From an archaeon (lineage in GTDB: Archaea > Asgardarchaeota > Thorarchaeia > Thorarchaeales > Thorarchaeaceae), in NCBI GenBank assembly GCA_024275415.1, contig JAJRZD010000049.1:1-49613 (forward strand): 49,613 nt of DNA, in the 5' to 3' direction. The notes below the pieces were generated by a model. It ran no database searches and was not told the origin of the DNA. It saw only the letters and a list, made by a program, of their open reading frames with translations. Of this stretch, positions 44,244-49,613 are shown piece by piece (within the stretch, counting starts at the first letter, position 1; every line of letters starts with the position of its first letter). The translations under genes were made by a program, and so were the position numbers.

Positions 44244-45350
44244 CTATTCACTCCAAGTTTCAAATAGCAATTGGCAGTACCTGCTTGCTGTTTCATTGTT
44301 TATCTCCTTATCAACCAATTTATGCGATATTATTGGGATTGCATATTCAGGCATGAACTTCTCAATTAATGGATTGGTTATCACTGCCCATAAATCCTCC
44401 CCTTCAAAGTAGGATACGATGCGGTCAGCTTCGAGCACCAATAAGGATTTTTCCACCACTTCACGAGGAAGTGATGTGTTCTGTGCAATCTGATTCAGGG
44501 ACAAAGGACTTTTCCGAATTGCTGAAAGAACCGTATAATGTATTCTATTGGTAAGGATCTTGGCAATCTTCTCTCGATCCTCGACAATTGGTGAGTTAGG
44601 GTCGTCAACTGCGATTGTTGGATTATACCCCTTGTCCGGAGGCGGAGGCGAGTAGAATGCCTTCACCATGGCTAGATATTCCTCTGCAAGTTTGGGGTTT
44701 TCCTCAATCACCTTTGTTATGGAATCAACGGGCGGTGCCCTGTAACAGAATATGTCCTGAACGAGAAAGACCATTTCCTTAGTCTTTCCTATCATTTCCA
44801 CCTTGACGATTTTCGAGTTGATGAGAGGTTGAATTGCATTTCGGATGTTCACAGTATCGCTCTGTATCTCATTCTTGAGCCATATTGAAAGACGTGCGGC
44901 ACTCTCAACACATTGAGATTGCATCCTTTCTAGGATTAATGCCGTGGAGGGGGTCAAGAAGACTTCAGCCATTAACTGCTCTTCAGTGACCGAAGGCAAC
45001 ACACTCCGCTTCTCTATGATCTCTTGTAAGTCGATGGTATCCGGTGATGACCCTAAAAGTTCAAGCAGTAGCCTACTCATCCCTGAGATGGTTTGAGCTT
45101 CTGCCCTTGCATATTCCTCATCAGACACGATATAGCAAATAATCCACTCAGGATGGTTTGAGTCCATGAAGGAAATGACCTTCCTTCCATCCATCTCTGA
45201 AAACTTCAGATTAGTCTTCGAATCAGTGGAATGCTGAAAGTAAATCTCATTGATTGCTTTCTCGGTAAGAGTTAATGACTCAGGGAATTTCTTTTCCACA
45301 ATGAACCCATGATAATCATCCAGGTGGACGATGAATGCTGCTTCTAGCAT
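44244..45350 (-). CDS. Longin-like protein with two winged-helix segments
   Basis: This 368-aa protein is first in the GTPase operon. Residues 1-105 have the longin-like order beta-beta-alpha-beta-beta-beta-alpha (LEAAFIVHLDDYHGFIVEKKF ... EWIICYIVSDEEYARAEAQT), similar in outline to the GTPase N-terminus. About 130-205 (STALILERMQSQCVESAARL) and 265-340 (RIHYTVLSAIRKSPLSLNQI) look like winged helices. The combination is not one I know. It might be an adaptor that pairs with the longin-GTPase through domain heterodimers, as in eukaryotic trafficking complexes. The start has a perfect GGAGGT 7 bases before ATG 45350. Confidence 0.7.
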   Translation of the reverse strand: MLEAAFIVHLDDYHGFIVEKKFPESLTLTEKAINEIYFQHSTDSKTNLKFSEMDGRKVISFMDSNHPEWIICYIVSDEEYARAEAQTISGMSRLLLELLGSSPDTIDLQEIIEKRSVLPSVTEEQLMAEVFLTPSTALILERMQSQCVESAARLSIWLKNEIQSDTVNIRNAIQPLINSKIVKVEMIGKTKEMVFLVQDIFCYRAPPVDSITKVIEENPKLAEEYLAMVKAFYSPPPPDKGYNPTIAVDDPNSPIVEDREKIAKILTNRIHYTVLSAIRKSPLSLNQIAQNTSLPREVVEKSLLVLEADRIVSYFEGEDLWAVITNPLIEKFMPEYAIPIISHKLVDKEINNETASRYCQLLFETWSE

Positions 45351-45428
45351 TATGAACCTCCTGTGGAACTGGATACGTTTTCCAAATATCTGTTCCCCTT
45401 ATTCCTATGTTCATACTTCCTCCTAAAT

Positions 45429-45454
45429 AAATCACATGTGCTCATGCGTGATTT
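45429..45454. promoter_or_regulatory. Palindrome in divergent promoter region
   Basis: AAATCAC (45429-45435) mirrors GTGATTT (45448-45454), with inner ATG and CAT half-matches. The site lies 79 bases from the longin operon start and 133 bases from the EAP30-like gene start. This is a good position for a protein that controls both, but no regulator is known. Confidence 0.35.
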
Positions 45455-45586
45455 TATCTTTGCCATAGTAAACCATCCAGAAAATATGTATTGCTGATTT
45501 CGAAACTTCTATTTTTTTCTCTCTCATCGTTCCCTGCTAGAAAGGATGAAAAGGGTTTATTCTTCTTGTCATCATGTGGACATGAG

Positions 45587-47923
45587 ATGGAGTCTGATGG
45601 AACGATATTGATTATTCCCGTTTCCGCCACCCGTTATCTACCTGTTGCCGGTGGTCCTCCGATGGTTCAAGCCATCCCCGAGGAATATGCATTTGCTGCT
45701 CATATGATGCTGCTTTTGAATACATACAAAGGCGAAAACATCGAATTCTTGATGAAAGCATACCTTCCAGTGAAACTGACACAGCTTTCTCCTTCTTCCT
45801 GTGCATTCATTGACATGATGGGTCTTATATCATCAGAGATCAGGCTTTTCACACCGGAGGATGTTTCGGCATATCTGGATACTCTTGAGAAGTCCAAAGA
45901 GCCTCTACAGATTATCGAGATTACTAAGAAGATGAAAAACGCGCTCACCCAGGCCGCTTCTGCACGCTCGAAGTCTGTTGTTGGACTGATCAGTGGACAC
46001 CATGTGGATTCGTTTTCCAACCTTCTCCAATGGCCAACAATCTCATCGATTGAGCCATATGCCTTCGTTCTTCCATCGAGTGTGAATGAAAGCAATACCG
46101 CGATTATATTGCAGAGAATAAGACAGGGTTATGCATTCTTATCTGGTTTACGGGATCTGACACGAAGATTTGACGAAATCCTAGATAGACACGTTGCTTT
46201 CCTGTCGGCAAAAGCATCATCTTCGATATCTAAGAGCGTTGTTCGTTTAGATGATCGAATAAGAGCATTGGAGGAAGAAATCTCGTACTTGGAATCAAGA
46301 AAGGAGCAATTCGAATCTCGTGAATCTCTGACACCCTCTTCTTTGAAAAGGTTGGAGGACATCGAGTCCACACTGAATGCTCGACGGAGTGCCTATGAGA
46401 GAGATCTAAGACGAAAGGAGAAACTCACCGCGGACGCATCAAGGACAATAGAGATGCTTGCGAATGTCCAGCTGGAATTACGCGACGTCATCAAAAAAGT
46501 CTGGCTCGAGATTGAAAAAGTGAAAGGAGAGTATGATCGTATCTCTGGACGTTATCCGTTTCCAGATGACGAACGCAACGATAGGCAGCTCCTAATCCCT
46601 CTTTACATTGCTGGAATGTCACGGAAGGGACAGTTGCGAATTGTTATCATCCCTCCCAAGCAACTCCTCGAGAGCCCTGATAAAGTAAGCTTGCGAAAGG
46701 ACTTTGTCTATCCTTTCAGCGGGTCAAAATCACCTGCCGATCGGCTGTTGCAAATCCTCTCCGAACGGGCCAATTCGGACATCTCACTTCGAAAGTGGCT
46801 CAGGGATGCTTCTAAAGACAAGAATCTATTAGCATTGAAACCTGCAAGGAAACTCCTCATGGATGGAGCAGAACTACTTCAGGCGGATGGCCTTGCCAAA
46901 CCTTCGGAGGTGCAGGAACTTCGAGAGTTTCTTTCTCAAATTCCTGAACAAGCACTTCGAATCGAACTACGTACATATGCTGTGTCCGATACGGAATCCA
47001 CCGATACCTGTAAAGTGATTTTCAGTGTATATGATGATAGTGGAAGGCCGGTCGAAGGCGCGACGTTGACAGTTGGTGCTCTAAGATTACATACCAATGT
47101 ATCCGGAAAGGCCGAGGTCGTTCTTCCCCTTAGCAACTATGATGGGACTGTGACGGCTAAGGGGTATCGAGAGAAATCATTTGATTTCACCCTGCGGACG
47201 CACGGAGATATCGTACTTCCACTGATGCTGTCCGAATTGACCCATGAGGAGAAGATGGATGCGGAGTTACAGGCGCTAGTAGGGAAGGCTGAACGACTTA
47301 ATCTGATAAAGACCAAGCTCGAAGAAGCCTTTGAGAAGCATGGTGATACAATCCTCCAGATTCCAGCCTACCGGAACATACTCATTGAGATGCTAACCAA
47401 TCTTGGACTTGAACCACAGAGCTGGATTGCCAAGGCACAGAAACAACGAGGGATGATGCAGAGACTGCTTCGACGGGATGACAGGACTGCACGTATCAGA
47501 AGAGATATCCTCCAAATCGCCAGCGAATCAAAGGGCGCAGGTGGCATCATGCTTTTATCTGACCTTCTTCTTCGCATGGACTCGTTGGGTTGGGAAATCA
47601 AGTCTGACTCGCTCGAGGATGTCCTGAGCGATATGGCAAAAGAGGGTCTAATTGAAGGCGTATCAACTCTAGAGAACGGCTCTAGGATAGTGAAATTCAT
47701 TCCAGTGTCATTGACTGAGGATCCGCAGAGGTTGTTGGCCCTTGCTGCCAAGCATGATGGTATGCTTACAATCGAAGAGTCTGTTGTCGGATTGGGCTGG
47801 ACTGAGGAACGAGTGAGGAATGTACTAAATCTGCTTGTGGAAAAGGGTGTCGTGAAAGTCCAGAAGAGCTTCTCAAAAAGCACACAGTTTTGGTTTCCTG
47901 GACTCCGTAGGAGAAAGACATAA
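45587..47923 (+). CDS. Large coiled-coil protein with EAP30-like C-terminus
   Basis: This 778-aa protein opens with a mixed domain of about 150 residues. A long coiled coil lies at about 195-320, another alpha-beta part follows, and a small beta-sandwich repeat (VYDDSGRPVEGATLTV) of carboxypeptidase-regulatory type sits near 475-545. The C-terminal 130 residues form two consecutive winged helices. Their LLSDLLLRMDSLG, then LALAAKHDGMLTIEESVVGLGW and closing FWFPGL resemble ESCRT-II Vps22/Vps36 (EAP30) tandem wings. That match is suggestive only; other wHTH pairs look alike. ATG 45587 is preferred and is near-leaderless from a TTTATT about 27 bases upstream. Confidence 0.55.
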   Translation: MESDGTILIIPVSATRYLPVAGGPPMVQAIPEEYAFAAHMMLLLNTYKGENIEFLMKAYLPVKLTQLSPSSCAFIDMMGLISSEIRLFTPEDVSAYLDTLEKSKEPLQIIEITKKMKNALTQAASARSKSVVGLISGHHVDSFSNLLQWPTISSIEPYAFVLPSSVNESNTAIILQRIRQGYAFLSGLRDLTRRFDEILDRHVAFLSAKASSSISKSVVRLDDRIRALEEEISYLESRKEQFESRESLTPSSLKRLEDIESTLNARRSAYERDLRRKEKLTADASRTIEMLANVQLELRDVIKKVWLEIEKVKGEYDRISGRYPFPDDERNDRQLLIPLYIAGMSRKGQLRIVIIPPKQLLESPDKVSLRKDFVYPFSGSKSPADRLLQILSERANSDISLRKWLRDASKDKNLLALKPARKLLMDGAELLQADGLAKPSEVQELREFLSQIPEQALRIELRTYAVSDTESTDTCKVIFSVYDDSGRPVEGATLTVGALRLHTNVSGKAEVVLPLSNYDGTVTAKGYREKSFDFTLRTHGDIVLPLMLSELTHEEKMDAELQALVGKAERLNLIKTKLEEAFEKHGDTILQIPAYRNILIEMLTNLGLEPQSWIAKAQKQRGMMQRLLRRDDRTARIRRDILQIASESKGAGGIMLLSDLLLRMDSLGWEIKSDSLEDVLSDMAKEGLIEGVSTLENGSRIVKFIPVSLTEDPQRLLALAAKHDGMLTIEESVVGLGWTEERVRNVLNLLVEKGVVKVQKSFSKSTQFWFPGLRRRKT

Positions 47924-47976
47924 GACAAAACCTCGATACCAATAGATACTAACAGAGCGTTGTCAGGGGTTATTCT

Positions 47977-48762
47977 ATGAACCGATTATCACATCTCGTT
48001 TTCTCGTTCTCGTTGTTTGTCGTACTCTATTCACTGATTTTCGGGTTTACCGTGTGGCAATCGGATCTCGGCCAGCTATCGGAGTTTCTCATCTATTATC
48101 TGGCTGGTGGAGTGGCATTCATGGTAGTAGTGACACCCCTCTTATATTGGCATGCTCCCCACAAGGAGTCCGATAATAGGACCACTTCGAACAAGGGTGC
48201 AGCCTCTGCTGTTGCCTATGTGTTGTTCTCCATTGGTTCACTGGCAGGAAGCATCATTTATCTGTGGTTCAACAACATACCCTTCGTAGGACAAATATCT
48301 CTGTTCATCGGAGCTTTCATTATGATGTCAGGAGCTCTGATGCCCGATTGGGACATTATATTCTTGGGCATCTCTTCACATCGACATCTGCTCTTTCATT
48401 CAGTTATTCTCCCACTACTCATAACAATGATGACCCTCGTGAATGTTGCCTCTACAATTATCTCGTCTTTCTCCTTTAGTGTAGGTGCTCATGTTGAGTA
48501 TTATCTTGCTGCACTTTTTTTGCTTGGATATGCCAGTCATTTGTATCTTGATATCTTCCCCAGTCATGCAAGTCCTCTTGAAATACTGTGGCGTGTGATT
48601 GACCCATCCGACAAGGCTCCGACAGGATTGAAACATTGGGGCCCGATTAAAGTTAGCAGGAAGGCAGCAAAATCGTGGCTAGTTGGGAATGCAACATTGC
48701 TCGTGATGCTATCAATCGCACTTTTGGGACTGTACTTCTATAACCTTCAACTTCCTCCCTAA
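47977..48762 (+). CDS. Membrane-bound metal-dependent hydrolase (YdjM/DUF457-like)
   Basis: This 261-aa membrane protein has about six hydrophobic segments. The family motifs MPDWDIIFLGISSHRHLLFHS (near residue 123) and YASHLYLDIFPSH (near residue 186) supply Asp and His ligands for a metal at the membrane face. Members are predicted phosphoesterases of the inner membrane, and the substrate is unknown. It starts 53 bases after the EAP30-like gene. Confidence 0.75.
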   Translation: MNRLSHLVFSFSLFVVLYSLIFGFTVWQSDLGQLSEFLIYYLAGGVAFMVVVTPLLYWHAPHKESDNRTTSNKGAASAVAYVLFSIGSLAGSIIYLWFNNIPFVGQISLFIGAFIMMSGALMPDWDIIFLGISSHRHLLFHSVILPLLITMMTLVNVASTIISSFSFSVGAHVEYYLAALFLLGYASHLYLDIFPSHASPLEILWRVIDPSDKAPTGLKHWGPIKVSRKAAKSWLVGNATLLVMLSIALLGLYFYNLQLPP

Positions 48763-48784
48763 AAGGATCCTACTGTAACACATC

Positions 48785-49075
48785 CTACCATCCTGCGTCA
48801 TCATCAAAGTCGTATTCATCAAGACCAAGATCATCATTGACCTCAGATATCGGGGAATCCTCGTCTTCCTCATCATCATCGAACAGGAATGTATCGTCAT
48901 CATCGTCATCAATGTGTTCGATTGGCTTCGGTTTCTTGATGGATCTCTTAAGAGGATCAGGTGCAAGACAGATGGAATCAGTCACATCAAAATACTGGCA
49001 TTCGGGACAGCATTCGCCTTTGTTCTCACAGGTGGGGAACGACCCACATAATTTGCAACACTTTAGTTCCGACAT
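48785..49075 (-). CDS. Acidic zinc-ribbon protein
   Basis: This 96-aa protein has an N-terminal Cys cluster (CCKLCGSFPTC, CCPECQYFD) that fits one or two zinc sites. It ends in an Asp/Glu-rich tail of about 45 residues. Proteins of this form are often transcription- or translation-linked adaptors. ATG 49075 has GGTG 6 bases upstream; the frame opens 3 codons earlier. It lies divergent from gltX and converges with the membrane hydrolase gene. Confidence 0.7.
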   Translation of the reverse strand: MSELKCCKLCGSFPTCENKGECCPECQYFDVTDSICLAPDPLKRSIKKPKPIEHIDDDDDDTFLFDDDEEDEDSPISEVNDDLGLDEYDFDDDAGW

Positions 49076-49229
49076 GGTCAGCACCTGAATTCTTAAACAA
49101 TGATATGATTCCTCAGATTTCCCAAATAAGCGTCTCCGTGCGACGCTTTGACTGGCCTAAATCGAAAAACACACTTATCCATCAATGTTAAATGAATAAT
49201 CCCGTCATTCTGCCTCGGAGAACACCCAG

Positions 49230-49613
49230 ATGGATGATCTTGAGCAATATCTTCGGAAAGTTGTACTTGAGAATGCAGTCAAATATGATGGCAAGCCCAG
49301 TACTAAATCAGTGATGGGCGCGATTATGGGTTCAAAACCCGAGCTTCGCTCCCGCGCAGGTGAGATTAAAACCCAAATCGCTCAATTAGTCAGCGAAATC
49401 GAATGTCTCCCTTTGGATGAGCAGAAAGCACAATTACTAGCCATAGACCCCTCTGCATTGACTGTAGACCCCTCCGAGCCCGCCGTAGAAAAGGAGATGC
49501 CCGACCTCCCCAATTTGGAAAAGTGGGACAAGGTCGTCATGCGTCTAGCTCCGTTCCCATCGGGCCCTCTTCACATAGGGAATGCGAGGATGGTCATACT
49601 GAACGATTATTAT
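49230..49613 (+). CDS. gltX: Glutamyl-tRNA synthetase, archaeal type (5' part)
   Basis: The first 128 residues are present and the gene runs off the window. It charges tRNA-Glu (and tRNA-Gln in organisms using the amidation route). The N-terminal helical extension of about 100 residues before the catalytic domain is the mark of the archaeal/eukaryotic group. The class I start RLAPFPSGPLHIGNARM follows near residue 108. The HIGH box reads HIGN, where H or N is tolerated in this class. The start was taken as ATG 49230. Confidence 0.92.
   Translation, partial: MDDLEQYLRKVVLENAVKYDGKPSTKSVMGAIMGSKPELRSRAGEIKTQIAQLVSEIECLPLDEQKAQLLAIDPSALTVDPSEPAVEKEMPDLPNLEKWDKVVMRLAPFPSGPLHIGNARMVILNDYY

Noticed and set aside
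49340..49360. GGTTCAAAACC segment resembling a tRNA T-loop.
   Set aside because: It lies inside gltX, with no acceptor or anticodon stem around it.

Overview
The window reads as a piece of an Asgard archaeon chromosome (moderate GC, TATA-like promoters, Shine-Dalgarno cores of the GGAGGT/GGTGAT type, many GTG and TTG starts). The archaeal background is clear: archaeal-type glutamyl-tRNA synthetase, archaeal PRPP synthetase, an AlaX-type tRNA editing enzyme, tungsten aldehyde ferredoxin oxidoreductase, Mrp/NBP35 ATPase and an eS25-type ribosomal protein domain. The Asgard placement rests on eukaryotic-signature proteins: an ESCRT-III/Snf7 protein (3798-4460), a small GTPase fused to a longin-like domain (43390-44241) in an operon with a second longin-like protein (44244-45350), and a large protein whose C-terminus looks like an ESCRT-II EAP30 tandem winged helix (45587-47923). 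A Thorarchaeia-like lineage is my guess only.

Layout. 1-1.5 kb is gene-poor. It holds one small hypothetical gene, a probable structured RNA (619-770), a transposase relic (about 1071-1296) and a candidate small RNA with its own promoter and T-tract (1365-1460). 1.5-12.4 kb carries metabolic and maintenance genes: Mrp ATPase and an IMPase-family phosphatase, ESCRT-III next to a HAD phosphatase, a threonine synthase divergent from a Mg-chelatase-type I/D pair, an AIR-synthase-like protein, SurE and UDP-GlcNAc 2-epimerase. 12.7-13.6 kb is a decaying locus: a frameshifted gene for a secreted or membrane protein followed by a 130-bp MITE-like element with inverted ends and a target duplication. 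13.7-26.9 kb returns to metabolism: nucleoside phosphorylase, PRPP synthetase, dCTP deaminase, a PAC2-like protein, glutamate dehydrogenase, branched-chain aminotransferase, a polyferredoxin plus AOR operon, a DUF123/GIY-YIG-like protein and an MBL-fold hydrolase.

27-32 kb is an unrecognised two-gene unit coding for very large, mainly helical proteins with overlapping stop and start codons. 32.5-35.4 kb is the most unusual metabolic locus: two consecutive genes each fuse a DapA/NAL-type pyruvate-dependent aldolase to a formaldehyde-activating-enzyme (Fae) domain. The second Fae domain keeps the catalytic histidine and the first has lost it. 35.4-36 kb holds a short ORF behind a hairpin that can mask its ribosome binding site, a structured leader and a small gene.

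36-41 kb holds a flippase-like membrane protein, an M20 peptidase, AlaX and a sugar-phosphate nucleotidyltransferase. At 41.2-42.1 kb an eS25 domain is fused to a lysine-rich linker and a helix-hairpin-helix domain, and it has no ordinary start codon. 42.1-42.7 kb contains a second relic of the same transposase. 42.7-48 kb is the membrane-trafficking-like neighbourhood (coiled-coil protein, longin-GTPase, longin-wHTH protein, divergent EAP30-like protein). The window ends with a membrane hydrolase, an acidic zinc-ribbon protein and the 5' part of gltX.

No rRNA, tRNA, CRISPR array or intact insertion sequence was seen.
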